Part shown: in pieces, positions 35,908 through 47,308 of the stretch
How positions within the stretch are numbered: position 1 is the stretch's first letter
How the letters are laid out: every line of letters begins with the position of its first letter
NCBI RefSeq assembly: GCF_030553075.1
Contig: NZ_CP130701.1
Location: forward strand, 3,162,001 to 3,226,000
Direction of reading: 5' to 3'
Source: Halomonas sp. I5-271120
GTDB lineage: Bacteria > Pseudomonadota > Gammaproteobacteria > Pseudomonadales > Halomonadaceae
Length of the DNA stretch: 64,000 nt
Notes under the pieces: model-generated
Seen by the model: the letters and a program-made list of their open reading frames with translations, nothing else
Database searches by the model: none
What the model was told of the DNA's origin: nothing
Position numbers and translations under genes: made by a program

Positions 35908-37095
35908 GTGCCAGTGCCTTCTCCATTGCCTTCATCCGCCTCTCGTTCAAGCACGCCCCTGTCAGATGTCCCCGTGCATGTGATTACCGGGTTTCTCGGC
36001 AGTGGCAAGAGCACGTTGATTCGCCACTTGCTGGCCCACAAGCCTGTTGATGAGCGCTGGGTGGTAGTGATCAACGAGTTCGGTCAGATCGGTATCGATC
36101 AGGCCATGTTTGATGAACGCGAGGATGTGGTCGTCAAGGGGTTGCCGGGTGGCTGTCTGTGTTGCCAGTTGGCCTTCGTGCTGCAGGCCTCGCTGGTCAA
36201 TCTGCTGCATCGCCACCGACCTGATCGGCTGATCATCGAGCCTTCGGGGCTTGGCCACCCCGCGGGCCTTCTGGACCTGCTGCGCAGTGATGCCTTCGCC
36301 GAGGTGCTGGAGGTGCGCGATATCATTGCGTTGCTGGATCCGCGCCGGCTCGATGATCCGCGTTCACGAGAGCATGAGACCTTTCGCGATCAGTTGGAGA
36401 TGGCCGATGGCGTGGCGCTGACCATGACCGACTTGGCCTCGGATCAGCAGTCTCTGGAAGCCCAAGCGTATCTCGCCGATCTGTGGCCGGCCAAGCGCTG
36501 GATCGAGGCGGCCCCCCACGGGCAGCTGTCAGTGTCGCGTTTGCTCGGCGACCCTGTGCAAAGGGATGACCCGAAGGGAGCCGGCGTTACCCAAAGTACT
36601 TTCGTTAATCAAAGTACTTCCGGGAGTCAAAGTGCTTTCGGAAGTCAAAGTACAGGTGCCACGGTGCCGTCACGGCCGATGCCGCACTCCAGAGCTCATG
36701 AAGGACAGGTTCCGGTCACGCTGGATACCTTCGCCTATCGTGAGCCTGCCCCTGGGTCGCCAGTGTGTGATGAAGGAGGGGCGCTCGGCTTTCGCAGCCT
36801 GGGGTGGCGCTTTCATGCCAAGGAAGTGTTTTCACTGGATATGCTGGCTCAGCTGCTCGAGTCACTGCCCGCAGCGCTGCGCATCAAGGCGGTGGTGCAC
36901 ACTGAATCAGGTTGGAAGTGCTACAACCGGGCCGCGGGGCGGGTGACGCTTACGGCGGCCAGTTGGAGGCGGGATTCTCGCCTCGAGCTGATCATGGAAG
37001 CGGGCAGCCAAGGCTTGCCCGAGGCAGCGTCGCTAGAAGCGAGTCTGCTGGCCTGTCGAGAAGAGGGAGAATCTGCGCTGAACTCGCTCCGCTAG
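35908..37095 (+). CDS. CobW/COG0523-family GTPase, candidate zinc metallochaperone
   Basis: Encodes about 395 residues from GTG 35908 (GAGGA upstream). The N-terminal G3E GTPase has Walker A VITGFLGSGKSTLIRHLL, the metal-binding GGCLCCQ motif and Walker B-like LIIEPSGLGHP. The C-terminal CobW domain has FSLDMLAQLLESLP and GWRFHAK. Between them (about 225-260) is a low-complexity linker of in-frame repeats (QSTxxx). With a Zur-type operator upstream, the likely role is delivering zinc to enzymes under zinc limitation, as in the ZigA/YeiR subgroup. The open frame extends up to 35731 into the IS end, but no start there is credible. Confidence 0.85.
   Translation: MPVPSPLPSSASRSSTPLSDVPVHVITGFLGSGKSTLIRHLLAHKPVDERWVVVINEFGQIGIDQAMFDEREDVVVKGLPGGCLCCQLAFVLQASLVNLLHRHRPDRLIIEPSGLGHPAGLLDLLRSDAFAEVLEVRDIIALLDPRRLDDPRSREHETFRDQLEMADGVALTMTDLASDQQSLEAQAYLADLWPAKRWIEAAPHGQLSVSRLLGDPVQRDDPKGAGVTQSTFVNQSTSGSQSAFGSQSTGATVPSRPMPHSRAHEGQVPVTLDTFAYREPAPGSPVCDEGGALGFRSLGWRFHAKEVFSLDMLAQLLESLPAALRIKAVVHTESGWKCYNRAAGRVTLTAASWRRDSRLELIMEAGSQGLPEAASLEASLLACREEGESALNSLR
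36592..36663 (+). repeat. 18-bp in-frame tandem repeat inside the CobW-family gene
   Basis: Units CAAAGTACTTTCGTTAAT, CAAAGTACTTCCGGGAGT, CAAAGTGCTTTCGGAAGT and a decayed fourth. They encode QSTFVN, QSTSGS, QSAFGS and QSTGAT in the linker between the GTPase and C-terminal domains. Confidence 0.9.
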
Positions 37096-37215
37096 GGGCG
37101 CTGACGCTGCCTTTAGGGGGCGGTGAGTGGTACAATTTCGCATTGCTATCACGAAGCTAGCCTTGCCAGCCTCACGTAGCGCCAAACAGTCGCAGTGCAA
37201 AGGATTTGACGACCC

Positions 37216-39948
37216 ATGGGTGACATCGCCAGAGAGATTCTGCCAGTCAACATCGAGGACGAGCTCAAGCAGTCGTATCTCGATTACGCCATGAGCGTGA
37301 TCATCGGCCGGGCGCTGCCCGACGTGCGTGATGGCCTCAAGCCGGTGCACCGGCGTGTGCTGTTCGCCATGCACGAATTGAACAACGACTGGAACAAACC
37401 CTACAAGAAGTCGGCCCGTGTAGTCGGTGACGTCATCGGTAAGTATCACCCGCACGGTGACAGTGCGGTGTACGACACCATCGTACGCATGGCGCAGGAT
37501 TTCTCGATGCGCCACGTGCTGGTCGACGGTCAGGGTAATTTCGGTTCCATCGACGGTGATAACGCCGCCGCCATGCGTTATACCGAGGTGCGCATGGCCA
37601 AGCTCTCCCATGAGCTGCTGGCCGATCTCGAGAAAGATACCGTCGACTGGGTCGACAACTATGACGGCACTGAACGGATTCCCGAGGTGCTGCCGACCAA
37701 GGTTCCCAACCTGCTGATCAATGGCAGCTCCGGCATTGCCGTGGGCATGGCCACCAACATCCCGCCCCACAACATGAGCGAGGTGATCAGCGGCTGCCTG
37801 GCGTTGATCGACGACCACACGCTGTCGATCGATGATCTGATGGAATACATCCAGGCGCCTGACTTCCCCACCGGGGGCATCATCAACGGTAAGGCTGGAA
37901 TTCTCGATGCGTACCGTACCGGCCGTGGGCGCATCTATGTGCGCGCGCGACACACCATCGAGCATGATGACAAGACCGGCCGAGACCACATCATCGTCAA
38001 CGAGCTGCCGTATCAGGTAAACAAGGCCCGCTTGATCGAAAAGATTGCCGAACTGGTCAAGGACAAGAGGATCGACGGCATCGCCGAGCTGCGCGACGAG
38101 TCCGACAAGGACGGCCTGCGCGTGGTGATCGAGGTCAAGCGCGGCGAGAGCGGTGAGGTGGTGGTCAATAACCTCTTCGCCCAGACGCAGCTGCAGAACG
38201 TTTTCGGCATCAACATGGTCGCGCTGTCTGACGGCCAGCCGAAGACGCTTAACCTCAAGCAGATGCTCGAGGCCTTCATTCGCCACCGGCGCGAAGTCGT
38301 CACCCGCCGTACGCTTTTCGAGCTGCGCAAGGCGCGTGAACGCGGCCATATTCTCGAGGGCCTGGCGGTCGCGATCTCCAACATCGACGAGGTGATCGAG
38401 CTGATCAAGGCCTCGCCGTCGGCCGCTGAAGCCAAGGACAAGCTGCTGGCCCGTGACTGGCAGCCGGGGCAGGTGACCGGCATGCTGGAGCGTGCCGGTG
38501 CGACCTCTTGCAAGCCCGAGGACCTGGAGGAAGGCTTTGGTCTCGATCAGGCCGGCCAGCAATATCGCCTCTCGCCGGCCCAGGCTCAGGCCATTCTCGA
38601 ACTGCGCCTGCATCGCCTGACCGGTCTCGAGACCGAGAAACTGCTCAACGAGTACCTGGGCATTCTCGAGAAAATTGCCGAGCTGACTGCGATTCTGGCC
38701 TCGGCCGACCGCCTGCTCGAGGTGATTCGCGAGGAGCTCGAAGCGATCCGCGATCAGTATGGCGATGCACGCCGCACCGAAATCCAGATCAGTCACCTCG
38801 ATCTGCATATCGAAGACCTGATCGCCGAAGAAGACATGGTGGTAACCATTTCTCGTAGCGGCTATGCCAAGACGCAGCCGCTGTCCGACTACCAGGCCCA
38901 GCGCCGCGGTGGGCGTGGCAAGTCAGCGACGGCGATGAAGGATGAAGACGTCATCGAACACCTGCTGGTGGCCTCGACCCACGACACCGTGCTGTTGTTC
39001 ACCAACAAGGGCAAGGTCTACTGGCTCAAGGTCTACGAGATGCCCAACGCCAGTCGTGGCTCGCGGGGCAAGCCGCTGGTCAACCTGCTGCCGCTTGATG
39101 AGGGCGAGGCGGTGAGCGCCATGCTGCCGGTGCGCGAGTATCGCGAGGACAGCTTTATCTTCTTCGCTACCGCCAAGGGTACGGTCAAGCGCACCAGCCT
39201 CGATCAGTTCTCGCGTCCGCGTAGCGTTGGCCTGATCGCCATCGACATCGACGAGGACGATCAGCTGATTGGTGCCGCCATTACGTCTGGCTCTGATCAC
39301 GCCATGCTGTTGTCCTCCAACGGCAAGGCGATCCGCTTCGAGGAATCCCATGTCCGTTCCATGGGGCGCACCGCTCGCGGCGTGCGTGGTATGCGCCTGC
39401 AGGAGGACGCTCGGGTGATCAGCCTGATCATTCCGCAGTCCCAGCAGGTCGATGTCGAGGACGATGCCGAAAGCGGCGATGAGGTCCAGCCGGATGTGGC
39501 GGCCAATGATGGACAGATCTACATCCTCACCGCCTCCGAACGTGGCTTCGGCAAGCGGACGCGCCTCGAGGAGTTCCCGCTGCGCGGACGCGGCGGGCAG
39601 GGCGTCATTGCCATGCAGACCAGCAAGCGTAACGGCGACCTGGTCGCGGCGATGCAGGTCTACTCTGCCGACGAGATGATGCTGATCACCGATCGGGGCA
39701 CCCTGGTGCGGACCCGCGTCGAGGAGGTCTCCACCACCTCGCGCAATACGCAGGGCGTGATGCTGATCCGCCTCGGCGAGGGCGAGGCGCTGGTCAAGAC
39801 CGTGCGTATCGACGAGCCGGAGGAGGAAGTCGGCGGCGAGACGCTCGACGGTTCCGTTGAGGAAACTCCTGAGGCGGCCACCGACGAGTCCGCGGGTGAC
39901 GCCACCCAAGAAGGCCCGGGCGCCGATGCTCCGGAAGGCGATCACTGA
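37216..39948 (+). CDS. gyrA: DNA gyrase subunit A
   Basis: Encodes 910 residues. The catalytic tyrosine is in [11 protein letters not shown]. The quinolone-determining region reads [17 protein letters not shown], with Ser and Asp at the usual resistance positions, i.e. the sensitive-type residues. The GyrA box [10 protein letters not shown] opens the beta-pinwheel domain that wraps DNA. The C-terminus ends in a long acidic Glu/Asp/Gly/Ala tail. The gene starts the block gyrA-serC-pheA-tyrA/aroA-cmk-rpsA. Confidence 0.97.
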   Translation: MGDIAREILPVNIEDELKQSYLDYAMSVIIGRALPDVRDGLKPVHRRVLFAMHELNNDWNKPYKKSARVVGDVIGKYHPHGDSAVYDTIVRMAQDFSMRHVLVDGQGNFGSIDGDNAAAMRYTEVRMAKLSHELLADLEKDTVDWVDNYDGTERIPEVLPTKVPNLLINGSSGIAVGMATNIPPHNMSEVISGCLALIDDHTLSIDDLMEYIQAPDFPTGGIINGKAGILDAYRTGRGRIYVRARHTIEHDDKTGRDHIIVNELPYQVNKARLIEKIAELVKDKRIDGIAELRDESDKDGLRVVIEVKRGESGEVVVNNLFAQTQLQNVFGINMVALSDGQPKTLNLKQMLEAFIRHRREVVTRRTLFELRKARERGHILEGLAVAISNIDEVIELIKASPSAAEAKDKLLARDWQPGQVTGMLERAGATSCKPEDLEEGFGLDQAGQQYRLSPAQAQAILELRLHRLTGLETEKLLNEYLGILEKIAELTAILASADRLLEVIREELEAIRDQYGDARRTEIQISHLDLHIEDLIAEEDMVVTISRSGYAKTQPLSDYQAQRRGGRGKSATAMKDEDVIEHLLVASTHDTVLLFTNKGKVYWLKVYEMPNASRGSRGKPLVNLLPLDEGEAVSAMLPVREYREDSFIFFATAKGTVKRTSLDQFSRPRSVGLIAIDIDEDDQLIGAAITSGSDHAMLLSSNGKAIRFEESHVRSMGRTARGVRGMRLQEDARVISLIIPQSQQVDVEDDAESGDEVQPDVAANDGQIYILTASERGFGKRTRLEEFPLRGRGGQGVIAMQTSKRNGDLVAAMQVYSADEMMLITDRGTLVRTRVEEVSTTSRNTQGVMLIRLGEGEALVKTVRIDEPEEEVGGETLDGSVEETPEAATDESAGDATQEGPGADAPEGDH

Positions 39949-39988
39949 GTATCGTGAGCCGACACCATCATTCTGGAATACAACGCTG

Positions 39989-41089
39989 ATGACACGTCAT
40001 TATAATTTTTGTGCGGGACCGGCGGCGCTGCCGGCCGCCGTCCTGGAGAAGGCCCGGGAAGAGTTGCTCGATTACCAGGGGCGTGGCCTCTCGGTGATGG
40101 AGATGAGCCACCGTAGCGCCGAGTTCGTTGCCATCGCCGAGCAGGCCGAGGCGGATCTGCGCGAGCTGCTGGCCGTGCCCGATAACTATCGGGTGCTGTT
40201 CCTGCAGGGCGGTGCGTCGATGCAGTTTGCGATGCTGCCCTATAACCTGCTGGGCCAAGGCGGCACGCCGAACTATCTCTATACCGGTATCTGGGGCAAG
40301 AAAGCCATTGCTGAAGCACGTCATCTGGCCGGTGCCCATGTGGCGGCTTCCAGCGAAGCCAATGGCCTCATCGCCGTGCCACGCCAGGCCGATATCGCGC
40401 TGTCGAGCGATGCCGCCTATCTGCACTATACGAGCAACGAAACCATCGGCGGTCTCGAGTTCGACTATGTGCCTGAGGGGCGTCTGGCCGATGGCAGCGA
40501 AGTGCCGGTGGTCTGCGATATGTCCTCGTCGATTCTCTCTGGCCCGCTGGATGTCTCGCGGTTTGGCGTGATCTACGCAGGAGCCCAGAAAAACATCGGC
40601 CCGGCCGGCCTGACGCTGGCGATCGTGCGCGATGATCTGCTTGACAGGGCGCGTCCCGATACGCCGACCATGTTTAACTACAAGGTCATGGCCGAGCATG
40701 GCTCGATGTACAACACGCCCCCTACCTATAGCTGGTACTTGGCGGGTCTGGTGTTCCAGTGGCTGATACATGAGATCGGCGGTCTTGAGGCGATGAATGC
40801 CCTCAACGATCGCAAGGCCGCCAAGCTGTATGACGCCATCGACCAGAGCGGTATGTATTCCAACCCCATCGCGGTGGCCAACCGTTCGCGCATGAATGTG
40901 CCTTTCGTGCTGGCCGATGATCGCCTCGACAAGGCCTTTCTGGCCGAATCCGAAGAGGCCGGCCTGCTCAATCTCAAGGGCCATCGCAGCGTGGGGGGCA
41001 TGCGCGCGAGCCTCTATAACGCGGTGCCCGAGGCCGGGGTCGATACCCTGGTGGAGTTCATGGCCGACTTCGAGCGTCGGCGCGGTTAG
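39989..41089 (+). CDS. serC: Phosphoserine aminotransferase
   Basis: Encodes 366 residues. It is a PLP enzyme of serine (and pyridoxine) synthesis. The start MTRHYNFCAGPAALP is the family N-terminus; the open frame extends back into gyrA but without a credible start. LQGGASMQFAMLP, the PLP-lysine region GAQKNIGPAGL and the closing GGMRASLYNAVP are all present. It begins 40 bases after gyrA. Confidence 0.96.
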   Translation: MTRHYNFCAGPAALPAAVLEKAREELLDYQGRGLSVMEMSHRSAEFVAIAEQAEADLRELLAVPDNYRVLFLQGGASMQFAMLPYNLLGQGGTPNYLYTGIWGKKAIAEARHLAGAHVAASSEANGLIAVPRQADIALSSDAAYLHYTSNETIGGLEFDYVPEGRLADGSEVPVVCDMSSSILSGPLDVSRFGVIYAGAQKNIGPAGLTLAIVRDDLLDRARPDTPTMFNYKVMAEHGSMYNTPPTYSWYLAGLVFQWLIHEIGGLEAMNALNDRKAAKLYDAIDQSGMYSNPIAVANRSRMNVPFVLADDRLDKAFLAESEEAGLLNLKGHRSVGGMRASLYNAVPEAGVDTLVEFMADFERRRG

Positions 41090-41178
41090 CGTCGCAGCGG
41101 GCGGCACGCCTGGGGCCCTTGGCGCTGGGTGCTGGCCGTACCATTGTCGAATCAGGGGTTTAGTGTAGGGGAAATCGA

Positions 41179-42270
41179 ATGAGTGACACCCCCATCGATC
41201 TCGATGCGCTGCGTCAGCGCATCGATGGCCTGGATGGTGAAATCCTTCGCCTGATCAGCGAGCGCGCCCAGTGCGCGGGTCAGGTAGCCAAGGTCAAGAC
41301 CGATTCCGACCCGGATGCGGTCTTCTATCGGCCAGAGCGTGAGGCTCAGGTGCTCAGGCGCATCATGTCCCTCAATCAGGGGCCGCTGGATGCCGAGGAA
41401 ATGGCGCGGCTGTTCCGCGAGATCATGTCGGCCTGCCTAGCGCTCGAGAAGCCGGTCAAGGTGGCTTACCTGGGGCCCGAAGGCACCTTCACCCAGCAGG
41501 CGGCGCTCAAGCACTTCGGCGAGAGTGCCGTCAGCCTGCCGATGGCCGCCATCGACGAGGTGTTCAGGGAGGTCGAGGCCGGCGCCGTCAATTACGGCGT
41601 GGTGCCGGTGGAAAACTCCACCGAAGGCGTGGTGAACCACACCCTCGATTCCTTCATGGACTCCTCCATGCGCATCTGCGGCGAGGTGGTGCTGCGCATT
41701 CATCACCACCTGCTGGTGTCGAGCAATACTCGCCGTGACAAGGTCTCGCGGGTCTATTCGCATCCGCAGTCCTTCGCACAGTGCCGCAAGTGGCTGGATG
41801 CCCATTATCCGCATGCTGAGCGGGTGCCCGTCTCATCCAACGCCGAGGCGGCCAAACTGGTCAAGACCGAGTGGCACAGCGCGGCGATTGCCGGCGATAT
41901 GGCAGCCAAGCTCTATGGTCTCGAGAAGATTGCCGAGACGATCGAGGATCGCCCGGATAATTCGACTCGCTTTCTGATCATCGGCAATCAGGACGTGCCG
42001 TCTTCGGGTGAGGACAAGACGTCCATCGTGGTTGCCATGCGCAACCAGCCCGGCGCCCTGCATGACTTGCTGGAACCCTTCCATCGGCATCAGATCGACC
42101 TGACGCGCCTCGAGACTCGGCCGTCGCGCACTGGGGTGTGGAACTACGTGTTCTTCATCGACTTCCATGGCCACCGCGATGATACGCAAGTGGCGGCCAT
42201 GCTGGAGGAAGTGCAATTGCGTTGCGCCGAACTCAAGGTGTTGGGCTCCTATCCGGTGGGCGTGCTCTGA
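41179..42270 (+). CDS. pheA: Bifunctional chorismate mutase/prephenate dehydratase (P-protein)
   Basis: Encodes 363 residues. An AroQ chorismate mutase domain (LDALRQRIDGLDGEILRLI) spans about 1-90. The prephenate dehydratase domain has VAYLGPEGTFTQQAALKHFG and VPVENSTEGVVNHTLD; the C-terminal ACT domain has QPGALHDLLEPF and TRLETRPS, the site for phenylalanine feedback. It carries out two steps towards phenylalanine. The next gene follows without a gap (two bases after the stop), so they are co-translated. Confidence 0.96.
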   Translation: MSDTPIDLDALRQRIDGLDGEILRLISERAQCAGQVAKVKTDSDPDAVFYRPEREAQVLRRIMSLNQGPLDAEEMARLFREIMSACLALEKPVKVAYLGPEGTFTQQAALKHFGESAVSLPMAAIDEVFREVEAGAVNYGVVPVENSTEGVVNHTLDSFMDSSMRICGEVVLRIHHHLLVSSNTRRDKVSRVYSHPQSFAQCRKWLDAHYPHAERVPVSSNAEAAKLVKTEWHSAAIAGDMAAKLYGLEKIAETIEDRPDNSTRFLIIGNQDVPSSGEDKTSIVVAMRNQPGALHDLLEPFHRHQIDLTRLETRPSRTGVWNYVFFIDFHGHRDDTQVAAMLEEVQLRCAELKVLGSYPVGVL

Positions 42271-42272
42271 TC

Positions 42273-44612
42273 ATGATGGCGTCTTCCAGGCCTCAGTCGG
42301 CGACGCCGTCCGCCCCGGATGCGAGCAGACTCGGCGAGCCCCAGCTATTGATCGTCGGGCTCGGGCTGATAGGCGGCTCGCTTGCCGCGGCCCTCAAGGC
42401 CGGCGGTTTTGCTGGCACTATCCTGGCCTGTGACCGGGATGCCGGCGAAATCGCTCGCGGTATCGAGATGGGCATCATCGATGGCGGCGACACCGAGCTT
42501 ACCGCCGTGCTGCCGGGCAGTAACCTGGTCGTGCTGGCGGTGCCGGTGCTGGCCATGGATGCGGTGATGGGGGCCTTGGCCGCGGGGCTGCATATGTCCG
42601 ATGCCGAGGTCGTGATCACCGATGTCGGCAGCACCAAGGCGGCGATTCGCGATGCTGCCGAGCGCATCTTCGGTGAGCTGCCGGCCAACCTGGTGCTGGG
42701 GCATCCGATTGCCGGCTCCGAGAAGAGTGGGGTGTCGGCCTCCAACCCCACACTATATCGCCAGCACAAGGTCATCTTGACGCCCGACGAGAGGACGGCC
42801 CCCGAGGCGCTGTCTCGGGTGCGTGCCCTGTGGCAATCCTGCGGCGCCACGGTGCTCGAGATGTCGGTTGAGCGCCATGATCAGGTGCTGGCGCGTACCA
42901 GTCATCTTCCACATCTGCTGGCTTTCTCGCTGGTGGATACCCTGGCTCGCCAGGATGAGCGGCTGGAGATCTTTCGCTACGCTGCCGGTGGCTTTCGTGA
43001 TTTCACCCGTATCGCCGGCAGTGATCCGGTGATGTGGCGGGATATCTTTACGGCCAATCGCGACGCAGTGCTGCAGGCGCTCGATGATTTCGAGGGCGGC
43101 GTGGCGCGGTTGCGTCGTGCCGTGGAAGAGGGCGACGGCGATGCCATGCTCGGTATCCTCGATCGTGCCAGCCATGCGCGGCAATATTTCGATACGCTGT
43201 TAAACCAGACCAGTTATCAGGCGGGTTATCAGACCATGCAAGACAATTCCATGCGTTACCGGGTCAGCCCCGGTGGCAGCGTCGCCGGGCGCATCCGCGT
43301 GCCGGGTGACAAGTCGGTGTCGCACCGTTCCATCATGCTCGGCGCGTTGGCCGAGGGCGTAACCGAGGTCAAGGGCTTCCTAGAGGGTGAGGACAGTCTG
43401 GCTACCCTCCAGGCCTTTCGCGAGATGGGCGTGGCTATCGAAGGGCCGCACCAGGGGCGGGTGACCATCCATGGCGTTGGCATGCACGGCCTCAAGGCCC
43501 CGGCAGGGCCGATTTACGTGGGCAATTCCGGCACGGCCATGCGCCTGTTCGCCGGTCTGCTGGCTGGCCAGGCCTTCGACAGCGAACTGACCGGCGACGC
43601 CTCGTTGACCAAACGGCCGATGGGGCGAGTGGCCGACCCGCTGCGCCTAATGGGTGCCAAGATCGATACCGCCGAAGGTGGGCGTCCGCCGCTGAAGATT
43701 CATGGCGGCCAGCCGCTCAAGGGCATCGACTATGCCATGCCGATGGCCAGTGCCCAGGTCAAGTCCTGCCTGCTGCTAGCCGGCATGTATGCCGAGGGCG
43801 AGACCCGCGTCAAGGAGCCGGCACCGACCCGCGATCACACCGAGCGCATGCTCAATGGCTTCGGGTATCCGGTCGAGCGCGAGGGTGACACTGCCTGGCT
43901 CAACGGCGGCGGCTCGCTCAGCGCAGGCCCGATCGATGTGCCTTCCGACATCTCCTCGGCGACCTTCTTTCTTGTCGCCGCGGCGATCACGCCAGGTGCC
44001 GATTTAACGCTTGAGCATGTCGGCATCAACCCGACCCGTATCGGGGTGATCAATATTCTCAAGCTGATGGGGGCCGACCTAGAGCTCTCCCACCAGCATG
44101 AGGTTGGTGGTGAGCCGGTCGCGGATATCCGCGTGCGCTATGCGCCGCTTAAGGGTATCGATATTCCGGTCGATCAGGTGCCGCTGGCCATCGACGAGTT
44201 TCCGGCGCTGTTCATTGCCGCGGCCAGTGCGCAAGGCAAGACTCGCCTGCGCGGGGCGGAAGAGTTGCGCGTCAAGGAATCCGATCGTATCCAGGCCATG
44301 GCCGACGGCCTCGATGTGCTCGGCGTCGAGAACACCGTGGTGGCCGATGGTATAGACATCGTCGGCGGTGACGATGGTTCCGGCGCGCCGAATTACGGCG
44401 GTGGTCATGTCGACAGTCTCGGTGATCACCGCATTGCCATGGCCTTCGCGGTGGCCGGGCTACGTGCCCGTGATGAGATCGTGATCGATGACTGTGCCAA
44501 TGTGGCCACCTCCTTCCCCGGCTTCGTTGAGCTGGCGCGCCGTGTCGGCCTGGCCGTTGCCCCTGAGTCCGACGCCGCGTCTGTAGCCAGTGAACAGCAG
44601 GAGGATGCATGA
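42273..44612 (+). CDS. tyrA-aroA: Fused prephenate dehydrogenase and EPSP synthase (TyrA-AroA)
   Basis: Encodes about 779 residues. Residues about 20-310 are TyrA: NAD-binding [32 protein letters not shown] and [12 protein letters not shown]. From about residue 327 (MRYRVSPGG, an AroA-like start) the chain is 3-phosphoshikimate 1-carboxyvinyltransferase: [62 protein letters not shown] and [13 protein letters not shown]. It unites a tyrosine-branch step and the common-pathway step that makes EPSP. The fusion is known in Pseudomonas and relatives. Two adjacent ATG codons (42273, 42276) could serve as start. Its TGA overlaps the cmk ATG. Confidence 0.94.
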   Translation: MMASSRPQSATPSAPDASRLGEPQLLIVGLGLIGGSLAAALKAGGFAGTILACDRDAGEIARGIEMGIIDGGDTELTAVLPGSNLVVLAVPVLAMDAVMGALAAGLHMSDAEVVITDVGSTKAAIRDAAERIFGELPANLVLGHPIAGSEKSGVSASNPTLYRQHKVILTPDERTAPEALSRVRALWQSCGATVLEMSVERHDQVLARTSHLPHLLAFSLVDTLARQDERLEIFRYAAGGFRDFTRIAGSDPVMWRDIFTANRDAVLQALDDFEGGVARLRRAVEEGDGDAMLGILDRASHARQYFDTLLNQTSYQAGYQTMQDNSMRYRVSPGGSVAGRIRVPGDKSVSHRSIMLGALAEGVTEVKGFLEGEDSLATLQAFREMGVAIEGPHQGRVTIHGVGMHGLKAPAGPIYVGNSGTAMRLFAGLLAGQAFDSELTGDASLTKRPMGRVADPLRLMGAKIDTAEGGRPPLKIHGGQPLKGIDYAMPMASAQVKSCLLLAGMYAEGETRVKEPAPTRDHTERMLNGFGYPVEREGDTAWLNGGGSLSAGPIDVPSDISSATFFLVAAAITPGADLTLEHVGINPTRIGVINILKLMGADLELSHQHEVGGEPVADIRVRYAPLKGIDIPVDQVPLAIDEFPALFIAAASAQGKTRLRGAEELRVKESDRIQAMADGLDVLGVENTVVADGIDIVGGDDGSGAPNYGGGHVDSLGDHRIAMAFAVAGLRARDEIVIDDCANVATSFPGFVELARRVGLAVAPESDAASVASEQQEDA

Positions 44613-45292
44613 GCGATGCCGAAACACGGGTGCTGACCATCGATGGCCCCGGTGGAGCCGGCAAGGGCACCATCAGTCGACTGGTCGCCGAGGGGCTGGG
44701 CTGGCATCTGCTGGATAGCGGGGCTCTCTATCGTCTGACCGCATTGGCGGCCGAGCGCCATGATGTGGATCTGGCCGACGAGACGTCCCTTGCGACATTG
44801 GCTTCCAACCTGGACGTGGTCTTCGTTCCCGCCGAGGGCGGCAGCCGCGTGCTGCTGGAGGGGGATGACGTCAGCCGGGAGATCCGCACCGAGCAGGCCG
44901 GCGACCGAGCCTCCCAGGTAGCGGCACTGCCGCACGTTCGCACGGCGTTGCTGAATCGTCAGCGAGACTTTCTCAAGGCTCCGGGCCTGGTGGCCGACGG
45001 CCGTGACATGGGGACCGTGGTATTTCCCTCGGCCCCCCTCAAAGTGTTCCTGACCGCCAGCGCCGAGGAGCGAGCCAAGCGTCGCCATCTACAGTTGCGG
45101 GAGGCGGGGCAGGATGCTAGTCTACCGAGTCTTTTAAAGGAGATTCAGGCCCGCGATGCGCGAGATATGCAGCGCAGCGTTGCCCCTCTCGAACCGGCAG
45201 TCGATGCCATCGAGCTGGACACCACGAGCCTGACAATTCCGGAAGTGGTGGAACGGGTGAAGGATCTGCTTGCCCAACGTGGCATTGCTTGA
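44609..45292 (+). CDS. cmk: Cytidylate kinase
   Basis: Encodes 227 residues. It phosphorylates CMP and dCMP. P-loop [13 protein letters not shown] is near residue 12, with [28 protein letters not shown] and the lid residues AKRRHLQL. The ATG overlaps the preceding stop as ATGA, giving translational coupling. It is followed by a 184-base leader before rpsA. Confidence 0.96.
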   Translation: MSDAETRVLTIDGPGGAGKGTISRLVAEGLGWHLLDSGALYRLTALAAERHDVDLADETSLATLASNLDVVFVPAEGGSRVLLEGDDVSREIRTEQAGDRASQVAALPHVRTALLNRQRDFLKAPGLVADGRDMGTVVFPSAPLKVFLTASAEERAKRRHLQLREAGQDASLPSLLKEIQARDARDMQRSVAPLEPAVDAIELDTTSLTIPEVVERVKDLLAQRGIA

Positions 45293-45476
45293 TCGTCCAA
45301 CGATCCATTACGGGCCTCGGGATGATGTAACGACATGGGCGGACAGCACTTACTGAGAGTCCGCTCAGGTCTAACCAGCGTCAACATCCCCGGGGCATAT
45401 TGCAGTAGGCCCGCACTCGCTGGTGGTGCGGAGAAGGCGGTAAGCCGCCATTCAACGTTGATCACGTAGGAACATC

Positions 45477-47150
45477 ATGAGCGAAAGCTTTGCTGACTTG
45501 TTTGAACAGTCTCTCCAAGACATCAACATGGAGCCGGGCGCCATTGTCATGGCGACCGTCGTCGACATTGAAGGTGACTGGATCACCGTCAATGCCGGTC
45601 TGAAATCCGAAGGCCAGATCCCGTCCGCGCAGTTCCGCGACGAAAACGGTGAGCTGACCATCGGTGTGGGCGATGAAGTCAAGGTTGCACTTGAAGCCGT
45701 GGAAGATGGCTTCGGTGAGACCCGCCTGTCCCGCGAGAAGGCCAAGCGCGCCGAGGCGTGGAAAGAGCTGGAAGCAGCCTTCGAGAAAGATGAGATCGTC
45801 AAGGGCGTGATCAACGGTAAGGTCAAGGGCGGCTTCACTGTCGACGTGGCTTCCATCCGTGCCTTCCTGCCGGGCTCCCTGGTAGATGTGCGTCCGGTGC
45901 GCGATACCGCTCACCTCGAGCACAAAGAGCTGGACTTCAAGGTCATCAAGCTCGACCCGAAGCGCAACAACGTAGTGGTTTCTCGCCGTGCCGTACTGGA
46001 AGCCGAGAACAGCGCCGAGCGTGAAGCGCTGCTGGCCACCCTGCAGGAAGGCCAGCAGATCAAGGGTATCGTCAAGAACCTGACCGACTATGGTGCCTTC
46101 GTGGACCTGGGCGGCGTCGATGGCCTGCTGCACATCACCGACATGGCCTGGAAGCGCATCAAGCATCCGTCCGAGATCGTTGCCGTCGGCGACGAGATCA
46201 ACGTCAAGGTGCTGAAGTTCGACCGCGAGCGTAACCGTGTGTCCCTGGGTCTCAAGCAGCTGGGCGAAGATCCCTGGGTCAACATCAAGGGTCGCTACCC
46301 GGAGAACACCAAGGTCAACGCACGCGTTACCAACCTCACCGACTACGGCTGCTTCGCCGAGCTGGAAGAAGGTGTCGAAGGCCTGGTCCACGTGTCCGAA
46401 ATGGACTGGACCAACAAGAACATTCACCCGTCCAAGGTCGTCCAGGTTGGCGACGATGTCGAGGTGATGGTTCTGGATATCGACGAAGAACGTCGTCGTA
46501 TTTCTCTGGGCATCAAGCAGTGCACCACTAACCCGTGGGAAGACTTCAGCGCTCGCTACAACAAGGGCGATCGCGTTGCTGGCAGCATCAAGTCCATCAC
46601 CGACTTCGGCATCTTCATCGGCCTGGAAGGCGGTATCGACGGCCTGGTGCACCTGTCCGACATCTCTTGGTCCGAGACGGGCGAAGAAGCCGTGCGCAAC
46701 TTCAAGAAGGGCGATGAGGCCGAGGCCGTCATCCTGTCCATCGATCCGGAGCGTGAGCGCATCTCTCTGGGCATCAAGCAGCTGGACAGCGATCCGGTCG
46801 CCGAGTACCTCGCCGTCAACGACAAGGGTACCGTTGTTACCGGTCGTGTCGTCGAAGTCGATGCCAAGGAAGCGCATGTTGAGCTGGCAACAGACGTCGT
46901 GGCCGTGCTCAAGGCTTCTGAGATCAGCGCCGATCGCGTTGAAGATGCGCGTAACGTCTTGAACGAAGGCGACAGCGTTGAAGCACGCATCGTGAGCGTG
47001 GATCGCAAGAGCCGCGTGATCAACTTGTCCGTCAAGGCCAAGGATCAGGACGACACCCGTAAAAACATGGGTCGTCTGCGTGAGCAAGAGTCCGAGTCTA
47101 CGCCGACCACCATCGGTGATCTGATCAAGCAGCAGATGGGTCAGGACTAA
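45477..47150 (+). CDS. rpsA: 30S ribosomal protein S1
   Basis: Encodes 557 residues, the usual length of S1 in this group, with six S1 RNA-binding domains. Repeated strands such as [40 protein letters not shown] and [20 protein letters not shown] mark domains 3-5. It binds mRNA on the small subunit. It has its own leader and a strong terminator; ihfB, which follows rpsA in many gammaproteobacteria, is absent here. Confidence 0.97.
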   Translation: MSESFADLFEQSLQDINMEPGAIVMATVVDIEGDWITVNAGLKSEGQIPSAQFRDENGELTIGVGDEVKVALEAVEDGFGETRLSREKAKRAEAWKELEAAFEKDEIVKGVINGKVKGGFTVDVASIRAFLPGSLVDVRPVRDTAHLEHKELDFKVIKLDPKRNNVVVSRRAVLEAENSAEREALLATLQEGQQIKGIVKNLTDYGAFVDLGGVDGLLHITDMAWKRIKHPSEIVAVGDEINVKVLKFDRERNRVSLGLKQLGEDPWVNIKGRYPENTKVNARVTNLTDYGCFAELEEGVEGLVHVSEMDWTNKNIHPSKVVQVGDDVEVMVLDIDEERRRISLGIKQCTTNPWEDFSARYNKGDRVAGSIKSITDFGIFIGLEGGIDGLVHLSDISWSETGEEAVRNFKKGDEAEAVILSIDPERERISLGIKQLDSDPVAEYLAVNDKGTVVTGRVVEVDAKEAHVELATDVVAVLKASEISADRVEDARNVLNEGDSVEARIVSVDRKSRVINLSVKAKDQDDTRKNMGRLREQESESTPTTIGDLIKQQMGQD

Positions 47151-47198
47151 GTCCTGCCCAGGCGTCTCGGCCTGCCGAGATGTCCTGAAGCTTGAACA

Positions 47199-47229
47199 AA
47201 AACGCCGCCCTCAGGGGCGGCGTTTTTTT
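47199..47229. terminator. Terminator of rpsA, usable by convergent bioA
   Basis: AAAACGCCGCCC pairs with GGGGCGGCGTTTT around TCA, with seven T residues on the right and an A-run on the left. Confidence 0.93.
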
Positions 47230-47308
47230 GGTTCTGGCTTCCGGGTTCGGGGTGGTCATTTAATCTAGCCGCAAAGAACGTGAGTTTTCTCGTTCCGTCA
47301 TTCAGTCG

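Noticed and set aside
37033..38808. 591-codon minus-strand open frame opposite gyrA
   Set aside because: Shadow of gyrA; no motifs.
45462..47087. 541-codon minus-strand open frame opposite rpsA, and a similar one opposite clpX
   Set aside because: Repetitive mirror of the S1 repeats; no independent coding evidence.
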